From NCBI GenBank assembly GCA_035222895.1, contig JAVYIG010006404.1:1-64000 (forward strand): a stretch of 64,000 nucleotides of DNA. The letters are read 5' to 3'. Positions 1 to 12,736 of this stretch are shown here, in pieces. The notes under the pieces are model-generated. The model saw nothing but the letters and a program-made list of their open reading frames with translations, had not been told where the DNA came from and did no database searches. Both the position numbers and the translations under genes were made by a program. Within the stretch, counting starts at the first letter, position 1. The number at the start of each line of letters is the position of its first letter. This DNA comes from Strongylocentrotus droebachiensis (lineage: Eukaryota > Echinodermata > Echinoidea > Camarodonta > Strongylocentrotidae).

Positions 1-1952
1 TTCCTTCTCTCTCTCTTTTTTTCTCTCTCTCTTAGCGGAGGAGGGGGAGGGGCAAGGCCCTCTCGCCCCCGATCTCTCAATTCTTTCCTCCTTTTCTTTT
101 CTTCTTCCTCTCCTTTCATCCCCGATCTCTTAATTCTTTCCTCCTTTTCTTTTCTTCTTCCTCTTCTTCCATCGCCGTTATCTCCTCTTTCCATTTCTCT
201 TCTTTTCCTACTCTCTCTCTTCTTGCGGGAGGGGGGGGGGGGGGGGGGGAGGCGGGGGGGGGGGAAGGCCCTCTCGCCCCAAGGACCTCCTTCTTGCCCC
301 CTTTTTTTTTTATCCTTCCTCTTCTTTTTTTTCTTCCTTTCTCTGCTCTTTCCATTTTCCTTCTTTTCCTTCTCTCTTTCTCTATTTTTGCGGGGGGGGG
401 GGAGCTGGAGGGGCAAGGCCCTCTCGCCCCAAGGACCTAATTCTTTCCCCCTTTTCCTTTCTCCTTCCTCTTCTTTTTTTTTCTTCCTTTCTCTGCTCTT
501 TCCATTTCCCTTCTTTTCCTTCTCTCTCTCTTTTTTCTCTCTCTCTTAGCGGAGGAGGGGGAGGGGCAAGGCCCTCTCGCCCCCCGATCTCTTAATTCTT
601 TCCTCCTTTTCTTTTCTTCTTCCTCTTCTTCCATCCCCGTTATCTCCTCTTTCCATTTCTCTTCTTTTCCTACTCTCTGTCTTCTTGCGGGAGGGGGGGG
701 GGGGGAGGCGGGAGGGGGAAGGCCCTCTCGCCCCAAGGACCTCCTTCTTGCCCCCTTTTTTCTTCTTCTTGTTCTCTTCTTTCTTTCCCGTTCTCTCCTC
801 TTTCCATTTCTCGCCTTTTCCTTCTCTCTCTCTTTCTTTCTCTCTCTCTTAGCGGAGGAGGGGGAGGGACAAGGCCCTCTCGCCCCCCGATCTCTCAATT
901 CTTTCCTCCTTTTCTTTTCTTCTTCCTTTTCTTTCATCCCCGTTATCTCCTCTTTCCATTTCTCTTCTTTTCCTACTCTCTCTCTTCTTGCGGAAGGGGG
1001 GGGGGGGAGGCGGGAGGGGGAAGGCCCTCTCGCCCCAAGGACCTCCTTCTTTCCCCCTTTTTTCTTCTTCTCGTTCTCTTCTTTTTTTCCCGTTCTCTCC
1101 TCTTTCCATTTCTCTTCTTTTCCTTCTCTCTCTCTTTCTTTCTCTCTCTCTTAGCGGAGGAGGGGGGAGGGGCAAGGCCCTCTCGCCCCCCGATCTCTTA
1201 ATTCTTTCCTCCTTTTCTTTTCTTCTTCCTCTTCTTCCATCCCCGTTATCTCCTCTTTCCATTTCTCTTCTTTTCCTACTCTCTCTCTTCTTGCGGAAGG
1301 GGGGGGGGGAGGCGGGAGGGGGAAGGCCCTCTCGCCCCAAGGACCTCCTTCTTGCCCCCTTTTTTCTTCTTCTCGTTCTCTTCTTTCTTTCCCGTTCTCT
1401 CCTCTTTCCATTTCTCGCCTTTTCCTTCTCTCTCTCTTTTTTTCTCTCTCTCTTAGCGGAGGAGGGGGAGGGGCAAGGCCCTCTCGCCCCCCGATCTCTC
1501 AATTCTTTCCTCCTTTTCTTTTCTTCTTCCTTTTCTTTCATCCCCGTTATCTCCTCTTTCCATTTCTCTTCTTTTCCTACTCTCTCTCTTCTTGCGGAAG
1601 GGGGGGGGGGAGGCGGGAGGGGGAAGGCCCTCTCGCCCCAAGGACCTCCTTCTTGCCCCCTTTTTTCTTCTTCTTGTTCTCTTCTTTCTTTCCCGTTCTC
1701 TCCTCTTTCCATTTCTCTTCTTTTCCTTCTTTCTCTCTTTTTGCGGGGGGGGGGGGGGCAAGGCCCGCCCGGCTCCCGATCTCTCGATCTCCTTCTCCCC
1801 CCTTTTTTCTTCTTTCCATTTCCCTTCTCTTCCTTCTCCCTCTCTCTCTCTCTTTCTCTCTCTCTTAGCGGAGGAGGGGGGGGGGGCAAGGCCCGCTCGG
1901 CCCCGATCTCCTTCTCCCCCCTTTTTATTCTTTCAATTTCCCTTCTCTTCCT

Positions 1953-1984
<32 letters not shown>

Positions 1985-2370
1985 AGCGGAGGAGGGGGGG
2001 GGGGGCAAGGCCCGCTCGGCCCCGATCTCCTTCTCCCCCTTTTTATTATTTCCATTTCCCGATCTCTTAATACTTTCCCCCTTTTCTTTTCTTCTTCCTC
2101 TTCTTTCTATCCCTTTCTCTTCTCTTTCCAATTCCCTTCTCTCTTTCTCTCTCTCTCTCTCTCTCTTTCTTTTCTCTCTCTCTCTCTAAGCGGAGGAGGA
2201 GGAGGGAGGGGCAAGGCCCTCTCGCCCCCGATCTCTTAATTCTTTCCTCCCTTTTTTTCCTTCTTTTACTTCTTCCTCTTCTTTTTATCCCTTTCTCTCC
2301 TCTTTTAATTTCCCTTATTTTCCTTCTCTCTTGTTCTCTCTCTCTCTCTCTCTCTCTTGCGGGGCAAGGC
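1..2370. repeat. Tandem polypyrimidine/G-rich satellite-like array
   Basis: About 15 units of roughly 150 bp alternate between two subtypes, so the higher-order period is near 300 bp. Each unit has a C/T-rich stretch, then a G-run, then the shared core GGCAAGGCCCTCTCGCCCC (for example near 411, 567, 1022, 1474 and 2210). One subtype carries TTAGCGGAGGAGG before the core and the other TTGCGG plus a long G-run. Reversed, the unit resembles the left part of the elements at 49779 and 56397 (G-run, GGGCCTTGCCCC, C-run, GCAAAAA, then purine-rich DNA). I read it as amplified element sequence. It runs off the left window edge. The long open frames across it are low-complexity artefacts, not genes. 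Confidence 0.85.
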
Positions 2371-2556
2371 TTCTGAATAAGCATGTTTTGCCTGACTCAT
2401 CAACAACAATAAAAACAAAACAATAATGATAATATTTGGCATATAAGTTATATCACTGCGTGTGTACGAACGAAGATTTTTAGCTCTTTGTTACGCGCAT
2501 GCACGATACCATAAACCATACGAGAAGTCTGCATAATTTTGGACTGATAGCTTCAG

Positions 2557-2658
2557 TTTGAGGTGAAGGACTACAGCGTAGAGACGTTACTGAGCGACGA
2601 CGTCGACATCGAAGCCCTAAACGGAGGTTTCCCGATGTCGGATGTGATCCAAATTCAG
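2557..2658 (+). other. Possible orphan coding exon (unidentified)
   Basis: A 102-nt segment is open in one frame (34 codons), starts right after TTCAG and stops right before GTGGAA, so it has exon-like borders with phase 0 on both sides. The translation is compositionally protein-like (begins FEVKDYSVETLL, ends MSDVIQIQ). No start codon, partner exon or known family was recognised. It may be a relic of a gene or retroelement, or chance. Low confidence. Confidence 0.2.
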
Positions 2659-3090
2659 GTGGAAAATGCAATATATGATTATGATTAAGATTAGTAAAAA
2701 ATTGGGCTAAAATCCATTTGCTAAGAATGGATATTAAACTGCTAAAAAATTGATATAAACGGATACGCATCTACATTAGCGCCGTCCGTCTTCCCAAGGA
2801 TTTATCGCTCATAATGTGAAAGTCTCTGTAGATCTAGGCTACAAAGTCATTCAAAAATGCATCAAGAAAATCATCACGGAATCCGTTATTCGTATCGCCA
2901 ACGCTTGTGACTTTTTAGACATTATTAATCAATGTGAATTCTACTCTAGATCTATAGATCTGGAGGAGTCTGCATTAATTGTTGTTAGGTATGACAAACA
3001 TTATATGGCTTGCCCTACCTAACATTCACATAAATAATGCCTGTGCAATAATTAATATTATAAAATGGCTCTAGTATTTTAAGCATCGTG

Positions 3091-3350
3091 ATTGGTCAAT
3101 ACGCGTCACATGGCATTGACAAATTTTTGATGCAAGCACGATTTTGCAGAAATGAGTGCAGAAAAAGCGCAGCAAAAAGTTATATTGCACGGCGCGTACG
3201 CGTGACCATGGAGATCCAGTGCGCGCGCGTACGCGTAGTAGTAGTACGCTCCCTCGAGTGCACATGCATTGTACATGCAGGCTATAGGCTACGCGTAGCT
3301 AATATTGTACGCTCCAAGATCCACCATGATCCCCAGCGCAGCGTACGCGT
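3091..3350 (+). promoter_or_regulatory. Candidate regulatory cluster: five ACGCGT sites with an ATTGG box
   Basis: ACGCGT occurs at 3101, 3198, 3231, 3291 and 3345, five times in 250 bp where about 0.06 would be expected by chance. An inverted CCAAT box (ATTGG) sits at 3091. The sites are mostly embedded in the palindrome TACGCGTA. They lie about 0.9-1.1 kb upstream of the RACGAP1 start codon. Function is inferred from clustering only. Confidence 0.35.
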
Positions 3351-3724
3351 AGCTTAGCTCTAACTGTTAGCTAGAGCTAGAGCGGGGTATTATTAGAAAG
3401 CAAATTTTTGTTTTACTTTTGCCTTGGATTAAGACCCGTTTTGACTTTTGGATTTTATAATGAAGCCAGGAATTTCAGCTGTCTGATGTAGACTCGTCTC
3501 TAGACACCCTATGCATTTTAATTTTAATCAAACAATGAATCCCGTGGACTGTTTGGTAAGCCTGCAAGGTCTTAGACCCTCATTTTATTTCTAGAACCAT
3601 ATAACTCTAACGTTAGATCTAGATCGAACTCTGGTACTTAAGATCTAAACTTTTGTTTGTTGCTGTTTGTGTCGCTATTTTATAAAACAAATAACGCACT
3701 TGACCCTGTTGTGCGAAACGTAAA

Positions 3725-3835
3725 TGCAGTGTTCGCTCGGTTTCTTCAGATGGTTTACACTGTCAACTTGCCGCAAGCGGCTCGTTGCACAGAGCGGCAC
3801 CAATCTAAAGAAACCTCGCGCGTACTGCATTCACC
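3725..3835. repeat. Imperfect inverted repeat (hairpin) upstream of RACGAP1
   Basis: The left arm starts TGCAGTGTTCGCTCGGTTTC and the right arm is roughly its reverse complement, ending GCGCGTACTGCA. The arms are about 30 nt with around 80% pairing, and the loop contains GCCGCAAGCGGC. It could be a small foldback element or part of the promoter. Confidence 0.5.
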
Positions 3836-4178
3836 GCTATTGCACTCTGGGACGTGCGTTATTTGTATAACATGTGTGATTTATGCACTTTAGCCTACAC
3901 CTTAATTTGATTAGATCTAGGGTCTAGACCACATTAGTTTCATTGATCTATTTGCTACTATTTGAAAAACAGTGTGACATGTGTGATAACACCAACAGAT
4001 TGCAAGCATATTGCGCTTCCCCATTTTTGAGTGAAAAGGATTGAGACATGATTGTGAAAAAAATAAAAATCTGTGACCGACTCCTATTCATTTTCACTCG
4101 GATTTGCACTGCCATTTTTGTAATTGGGAGATGATCCATCCAATTCACACGTACCACACAATTTCTTAAATATTTCAG

Positions 4179-4317
4179 GTTTCCTGCGGTTTCTTACGAG
4201 AGAGGACATAGAAGTGCCTCATCATGACGTCCTTGGTGAGGAAACCCAAGTCTCTAGTGGCGACCTTTGATGAAATCGTCCACTATTCATCCATTCTGTC
4301 AAAAGGATGTGAGGAAG
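4179..4317 (+). CDS. RACGAP1: RACGAP1 coding exon 1 (with 5'UTR 4179-4223)
   Basis: The acceptor TTTCAG ends at 4178, the ATG is at 4224 and the donor GTAAGT starts at 4318. It encodes MTSLVRKP onward (residues 1-32, ending in phase 1). The acceptor implies at least one upstream non-coding exon. Confidence 0.85.
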
Positions 4318-7300
4318 GTAAGTCATCATCTCTCAGTGGAGTTTCCTATTTTTTAACTAGAATAGTTTCTCTTGAAGAGTTTGTAGCTTAAATTGGTACT
4401 TGCAATATTTATTTTAAAAAGGGGGGCTCCATTTTTACTCGCTGTTTAATCCAATTCTAGGAGAGGAGCATTTTAATGGGAATTTATTAAAGAGATTTTA
4501 TTAAAAGGTATTACAATCCATTGACAAAAAACAAAATTATACTTTACATTTGTCTCTCTTTTTTACTCTGTCAACGGTTTAGGGGATAATAATAATAATG
4601 ATGATTAAATATTCAGCATTTACAAGTGTCATTTCCATTATGCAAAATGCTCAAGGTGCTGGAAAGTTAAAATGACGATGATAATTTAGTGTTACCGGTA
4701 TACAAATTACATCCAAGTCATCCAGTCAGAAAACAAAACATTGAGATAGAAACAATGTATACAGAAATATATACATGAATTTTATTAAACATAAAAACAA
4801 TGCGGAAATATATGACAATGGCATTATCAAATCACTCTCAGCCAACCTATTGTTTTAAAGGTGTAAAAACTTCATTATAACTTGTTGGTGTGTTTTGAAT
4901 CGCTATCTGCAGAGTTCATGGTCTTTACGAAGCACCAGGAGCAGTGTCGAGAGAGATGGCTTGCCGTAGAGCAGGATAGGATGGGAGGCAAGGAGTACGG
5001 CATGAAGCTTGGTGCCGAGAGAGATGCACTCCAGACAAAGCTCAAACATGCAAGGTACGCTGTGAATGATTGGTGACCTGGGGAGTGTTTCACAAAGCCT
5101 TTTTTCAATGACAAATGACAAAAATCAGTGACAAATCTGCTGATAACCAATCAAAAGCAAGGATTTCAGTAGCTTATAACAAAAACTGTCATTTGTCACT
5201 GATGACAAGTTTTGTGAAACACCCCCCAGATGCTTGCTATATCGGCAGTTGCTTTGGGCTTTATCTTGTGAAAAGTATAGGGGTAGGGAAAGGGTTCGAG
5301 GTTAGGTTTAGAGTTACAGGTCGGTTAAGTGTTGGGCCCAGGGTCGAAGTTAGGAAATTACCGTGTACCAATTGTCGCAGGAGCATGTGTGGTGAAACCA
5401 AATGATTATTCTGATCCGGGTTCTTTGGCAATGCATCACACCCCCATTGCTAATACCATGCACAGGTGACTTTGGCGAGAGAAAAAACAGGGCAAATTCT
5501 CCCTGACAGAGTACCAGCGAGTGTATGAATCATGTCAATGGTACACCTTTAACTTGCAAAATGGCTTTGGTTCTCCCAAAAGACCTCTCTTGGATGCTGC
5601 AAGTCACTATTCCCAAATTCGATCCATTTATTCGACAACAAATCTGTTATATATATGTTCAAAACATTTCTACCAATCTTTCAATTTTAAGAAATTGGAT
5701 TATAAATGAACCTGTTTTTAACCCGATTTCATTTTTCATCTCCAGAAATCAACTGGAGTCAGAAATGTCTAGGAGAAGGAAGGCTGAATCATCACAAGAG
5801 GAATTGGTAAGAAGATCAATTTATTCTTCTTTCAGCCTTGTGTACAATTTTATTTCATATTTGATACTTCATAGGAGTTGTTCCAAACTTGTGTTTTGGG
5901 GTCAGAGGTAATTTTGAAAAGATATTTTTGTTTTCAGGTACAGTATATTAGACCTTACCGGGTTGATTTAACTCATACTGGAAACATTGACAAAATCAAG
6001 AGATATTTAGACAACGCTTACCCCTGAATCATTTTGAGTTAATAATGTCCCTGCAATGTCTTACCAATACATAATCTCCTTGCTACTCATGTCATTTTTG
6101 AAGAGGAAGGCTTCACAGGGATGCCAATTTTGATCAATTTTAACTGGCATCCCTGGTTTCAGCTTACAAGACTCTTTCACTAGTGTAAGACCAGGGACAA
6201 ACAACCACCTAATTAATACCATGTAAATGGAAACCATAGGCAGTATAATTTGTTTGATTTTACCATACCAATAATTGAAAATTTGAATCAATACTGATTC
6301 TTCTCGATGTACATTTTACCAACAGGAGCGTCAGATCGCCCTGATCCGCGAACTCCTCACCAACGACAACAACAAGATGAACACGCTGACCGAGAAGGAG
6401 CGAGAATCTATCCTGTTCCTCAGCCACAACGCTGGCACACCACAGCCAGGACAAGGCTCCCCCAACAAACGCCTCTCCTGCATCAACGAGAAGTCTGCTG
6501 ACCTCCTGTCAAACTCTGACCTTGACCTCGATCACACGGAGGAGGAGTTGGACGTGTCCGTGTTGAGGGACGGCAAGAAATGGCATCGCAAAAAGAGGGT
6601 AAGGAAACCTCTTGTTTATTCAGCATTCAAAGTTTCCCCAAAATCGCATAAATTCCTGAATCCAAAATTGGAGATAAAACAAGAAAGACTGGATATTGAC
6701 TAAAGATTTATATTTCACTGTTAGCAGGTAACTTGCTAGGAAATAGAAGGATCAAATCTCTATGATCAGTCGACTCTCTTACCTTTGGCATTTCCTGAGG
6801 CATCTATGTCTAGAAACGTCAGTTCTGGCCGTAAGAGATTAAGTTATCTGAAGAAACATTGAATCATATATATCTGTTTCTGATATTTCCTAAAGCAACT
6901 GCTTTCCCGGTTTTGTAAACCTTTTAGGGATCAAAGTGTATACGTCAATATGTTGTCTGCGTGGAGCCGGAAGGGTGTTGATTCAATTCATTGAACTCAA
7001 GATAAAGCCTTTTTGGCTCTAAACAGACAATATAGTAATTTGCAGATTGATCTATAACACTATAACATACTCCTTTGTTCCTCTTGTGTTTTCCCAGAAG
7101 CCAAGTGCCCCACCTTTGGATGAGGAAGATGACACACCGCCAAGGAAAAACAAAAGATTGAGTCACGTAAGTAATGGTCCTTTATCATAGCCTCTCTCCA
7201 TGTTATTTATTATCAATATTTGGAGATAATGTTAGTGTGACCTGTTGATGAGCCGTTATAGTACAGTTAGTATTGATGCGTTCTTATGATCAAGGGTACT

Positions 7301-10300
7301 GGATTTGAGTCATGTAGATCAATTTATCTGCAGTAGTTTGTCTAGACTCGGATGTTGCAAATGCATATCAGCAAATCATTTTGCAAACAATATATGACCA
7401 ATGTTATAATTTCTAAAGAAACAAAAACTTTAGTAGAGAAAGGTAGTATTGTTATTTTTTGTCATTATTGAAGGTAATGTTTGATGCTAGCTGTAGATGT
7501 GCAGTATTGTTCATTGTGTCACTTTTCATTGCTCCATTTTTTACTGATCAGGGGTGACGTTATTTTGAGTTTTTCTGTGCAACAAACTCTCCTTCACATT
7601 GAGAAATACAAGACACCTATCGTATCCAAGCCCTCCGTTTTCACTGTTTATTACAATTTTTGTTTTATTCTACCTACAGGACACATCAATTGTAACAACG
7701 GTGACCGTACCCCACGACCATGGACCCATCATAGCTACTACCAATGTAGAGAAGAATGGTAGATATAGGAGAAGCATGAGTCAGCCAGCCCTTCCTATCA
7801 AAGGTAAATAAGATGAAAGTCAGTGATGAAATGGCTACCCACACTGAAAAATGAAATTTCTGATTAGCCAACTTTGATTTCTCACTCTTTTGACTTTTCA
7901 GAATTTCAGAAAATGGTCAAAAACATATTGAAATTGCCTACTGAAATTAATAAATATACAACTGCATGTATACTCCAAGTTTAGTGGTGACTGGTAATGA
8001 AATTAACTTATTTAAAACTTGCAAGAAATCACATTTTCCTAATGGAAATGTTGCTTTGATTTCACTTATGTATAGGTTTGAAAACACTTGATGTACAATT
8101 TGATTCTGTATGAATTTATTCCTGTCATGAGCAGAACTTTGGTTGGACTTTGGAGCCAGAAGGGCATTAACTCATATAATTTCACAGAATGAATGCCCTC
8201 CATTAGAGGAGATGCGATGGATCAGGTGTAGAGCAGTCGTGTCGTAACCGGAAGGTCCTGGGTTCAAAACCAAGTCAATGCACTAGTGCCCTCTGGTAAG
8301 GCATTAATCCTCATTATATACATGCTTTCTTAGCAGTCAGGTTAAAAACTAAAAAGAAACAATCGACCATACCTGCCTGTTCTTACCTCACAGACGAGCA
8401 GTTCCTGTGGATGTCTCCGATCCAGCTGAGAACTCCAGGAAACAAGAGAGCCAGGATCCACACCTTCTGCACCAAGACAGTCATCAAACCAGAGTCCTGT
8501 GACCCGGTAAGACACGTCTCTGAGGAATGAAGGGCTATGACCCAAGACTGCACTTTTATAGCAATGTAAATGATTTGGAGAGGGCTTGATTACCCCCCCC
8601 CCCCCCTCTAAAGACTAAAGACAAGCACACACATCTCAACATGGAACAACTGAACCCCACACAAATTTTGCACACTCCTCCATAATTTCATGAACAAAAT
8701 ATGTCTCCAATAATCAGACAGTCAGTGTAATTTATTAGGACTCAGAACATTGATTCTGTAGACAGTCTTGGCTTGATTAATTTGATTTGATTGTGTTAAA
8801 GATACCATATTCCTGTAAATAATTCTTCTATGTTTCCATTATTCTTCTGAGCCGCTCATTATTTCCTGTGCCACATAAAATGATCATGAATAAAACTGTT
8901 ATATCTTTTGCGGTAAGCCATTAAAAAAAAGATTTCCTGCCAAGTTAGCACCTAATGGTTTTTCAAAAGGAGCATATATATTACTTTTGAAATATTCAAT
9001 TGCTGTATTGTGAAACAAGTTGTATTGCTTTATTTTCAGTGTGGAAAGCGAATCAAGTTTGGAAAGTATGCCCTGAAATGTAAAGGTAAGTTTGTCAAAG
9101 TGAGAACATCCTTTTAGCAGAGCTGCCAACCATTTTCCGTTTTTCCCGGAATTATTCCGTTTTTTAATCCCAATTACGTTTTTTTTTTTTTTTTTTTTTT
9201 TTTACATACCGCACGTCAAACAACTGCCCTAATATGTTATTTTGATCACAAATTCAATAGAAAACTAAGGTTGAAACATACTTGAAGAGAAAAATATTCT
9301 CAAAATAGGAATTGGAATTGTGTCGCGCGTGGTTGTAAGTTTTGTTTTAATGAATTCCTTTTTTTTGCCATCATGATTCCTTTTTTTGGTCGCACAAGGT
9401 TGGCGGCTCTGTTTTAGACATATATTTCAAAAAATACATGACATTCCATTTCATTGGTGATACCATATTTAGAAACTGATAGAGAATTGGTATATGTAGT
9501 ATGGATTTAAAATTTGTATCTAACAAACTGTAAAAATGCCTCTCGGCTAAAAAAAACAAGACAACATTTTCCCAGTATCAACTCTGGAAATTAAGTTTTT
9601 TTTTCTGGCTAAATTGAAAGTTAACCCTGTGATTGTCTAGTTTAAAATGTCATATATGATATATATTTGTGTCTTAATGATACCAGTATCTGTGTGTTCT
9701 TTTTAGTGATATATTGTGAGGTCGATAGGAAAAATGGTTATTTCAAAATTCATATTTCAAAACACAAGTGAGGGAAGATGGACCTGGACCTTTGTTTCCC
9801 TTATATTTCTTTCACCTTATTCCTTTATAATGCTAATGAAATGAAATTCAAAGGTTTAGAGAAGGAGATCATCAGCATCCTCCCCTTTGTTTCTTTCAGA
9901 TTGCAGATTAGTCTGTCATCCCGACTGCAAGGATAGTGCTTCCTTGCCATGCGTGCCCACTGCTGGAACACCAAACAAGACCAGGACAGCATCAGCTCTG
10001 GATGAATTCACTCCAGAAAATCCACCCTACGTCCCATCGTTAGTGGTACGACACAATTTCTTTCTTGTGTTTTTCCTTTCGCTGAAAATCTTATAATTAT
10101 TCTCTTCAAATTTCACAATATCTGTCTTATTTTTCTTTGTATGTTTTATTGATTTTTTTAATGTGTTACAATGGCATGAAACAAATAGCAAAGAAAAGAA
10201 ATTCGCTTTTAAAAACAAAAGAGCTTTACTGAAACTGAAAGGGGGAAATAAGTATGAATACACATTTAAACATTTCCTTCCGATATTACATTTTTGTATC

Positions 10301-12695
10301 CATTTTATTGCTGAATAATAGACATTGATAACATGATAGTTTCATATATATAGCACTTTTACACTAGTGTTTATAAGCAATTTACGGTTATTATTACTGC
10401 CAGCTTTTGCTGATGTACCCTGACAATGTGCTCAAGCAATTAAGGATATTCTTCCAACCGCATACTTATCTTGTTCGTCTGGGGGAAGAATATCAAATGT
10501 ATGGATGAATATCTTGCAAAAGATGGTTAATAGTGCAGTCTTTGGGCCTGTCTTAAAAAGAGTTACGATTGATCCGAATCAATTGCAAGTTTACAGTCTC
10601 TTATCTCTTACATACAAAGTTGCGAGTAATGTCAACTCTTTATAAGATGGAGCCCAGGTAACTGAACAGTATTGATGTAATTGTATTCAATCTTCTCAAT
10701 GTCCTGTTTTTTTGTGTTTTCCCCTAGATGCATTGCATTAATGAAATAGAAATGAGAGGGCTGACAGAAGAAGGTATCTATCGCATCTCAGGCTCAGAGC
10801 GAGAGGTCAAGGAGCTCAGAGAAAGACTCATACTCAAGAATGACCCTCATCTTGTAAGTTAGATTGTTGCTCGTCATCATCACTATTCACTACCACCACC
10901 ATCATCATCATCTTTGTCGTCATCACCATCATCGTTATAATCAGCGTCATCTTTATCATCATCATCTTCCTCATAGTAATTTCATCATTATCACTATTCA
11001 CCACAAACACCATCATTATCATCATCATCATCATCTTTGTCTTCATCACCATCATTATAATTATTGTCATCTTCATCTTTGTTGTATCATCTTCATCATA
11101 GCCATTTCATCATCATCACCATTACTATTATCAACACATTCATGATCATTTCCATTAATATTTTTTTCCAACACACTAGATCCACTTGATGAAATGAATT
11201 CTGTGAGGTAAACATTGCTCATAAAATAGTAAAAAGTATTAAGGAAAATCTAGAATTTCAAATGCACTATCATTTCTAAAAATTAATGATTTTGCATTAG
11301 ACATGAAAATAAACTACCATATAAATTCATTTCCTACAAAACTGATGTCATGTTTCTCACTCATTCAATTCTTAGATATACATTTCAATAAGCTTTTCTC
11401 AAAATTATAAACGGAATATGTATCTTGACTTTAAACGTAGTTTCCTACCAATTGTGATATTTAGGGTAAAACTTGATAGTCTTCTCTATTTCTTGGGCAG
11501 ATGTTTTCAATATACCAACTAATTATTCACTAATAAAGATCCCTTTGTTTGGTATTTAGGAGAAGGTACGAGACATCCACTGCGTCTGTGGTGCCCTGAA
11601 AGATTTCTTCCGCAACCTTCCTGAACCTCTGGTCACGTTTGAGCTCCACCTGGCTTTCATGAAAGCCGCAGGTTAGTATTGTAACAAATTATGTCACAAA
11701 TAGTGTTTAAACTATAAGTACTTGCTCAAACTCAGCTGCATTGCTCCCTTTCTCAGACACTCGTTCAGATACAGAGAGGTAAACCGCAGCTTCTCTTTTA
11801 ACCGTATAATTGAATGAGAACTGCACTTGACTAAGATACAGGAATGTGAAGCGTGTTACACCTGTGCCATCACAAACAAAACGCAGTGTTTACCGGTTAA
11901 ATCTGAACAAGACTGTATTTTTCTTCATTCTTTTATAAATATTTTATAAATGTAATGCTTCCTAGGAGAAATTTCAATTGTTTAAATATATTTGTGGCTT
12001 ACACCCAGTAAATAAGATTGATTGATCGATCTGTAATTGAAAACAAGTCAGAAAAAATCTTGAAACCAGCGGGATTTGAACCTGCCATCTACTGCTTGGG
12101 AGCAGCAACTCTACGACCAGGCCATTACTGGTCCATAGTACAGTCACGAAGAACTAGAAAAAAATACCCAAGCTCTCCTAATTCATTCTAACTTTTTAAT
12201 TCTCGTAATTTCCTCTATTTCTTCTGTGTTGTAGAGCTGTATGATATTGATGACAGTACGACAGCTATGTATCAGGCTGTGAGTGAGCTTCCTCACGCTA
12301 ACAGAGACACCATGGCGTATCTCATCACACATCTTCAAAGGTGAGTGACTCTTTCTATTTATCAAAGCGGGACTGCACTACTTGTAGCTACTTGCAATTG
12401 CGCCCTCTATTTGGCAAACAATGCCTAAGCGGTGATGGTGGTCCCCCATGATCCCCTTTTTCTTATGTTAATTGAGAGCTGATTTGATGAGATAACCACC
12501 TTTCAGTGACCATGCAGGGAGGTCTAATGCCTCCTGGCCAAACTAGTGCAGATAGGCTTTAAAGGTACCGTTCAACATTTTGACATCCTGTGAAAGTAGA
12601 TGCAGAGCTGCCAACTAGTACGGATTTCCTGTAATTGGTACGGAAATTAACGACCATTACGGAATGTTGTTTAAAAATTACGGATTTTAAAAAAA

Positions 12696-12736
<41 letters not shown>

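Larger units (their letters stand above)
2400..4178. other. RACGAP1 upstream region
   Basis: No convincing complete gene is seen apart from the possible exon at 2557-2658. The segment 3080-3360 is locally CpG-rich, and 3725-3835 is an imperfect hairpin. AGATCTAGA-like motifs recur (2829, 2946, 3614, 3913). A non-coding first exon and promoter of RACGAP1 probably lie here, because the ATG-bearing exon begins after a good acceptor at 4178. The transcription start cannot be placed from sequence alone. Confidence 0.45.

Noticed and set aside
116-2384. Long open frames on both strands over 1-2384
   Set aside because: They follow the C/T and G-run composition of a tandem array, encode Arg/Glu/Lys or Ser/Leu/Phe monotony, and lack splice or start context.
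10834-11145. Poly-Met/Asp and poly-His frames
   Set aside because: Translations of an ATC/CAT microsatellite inside a RACGAP1 intron.
12062-12142. Functional tRNA-Gly gene on the minus strand
   Set aside because: A and B boxes are present but the T arm mispairs and the acceptor stem is weak. A SINE head or relic is more likely.
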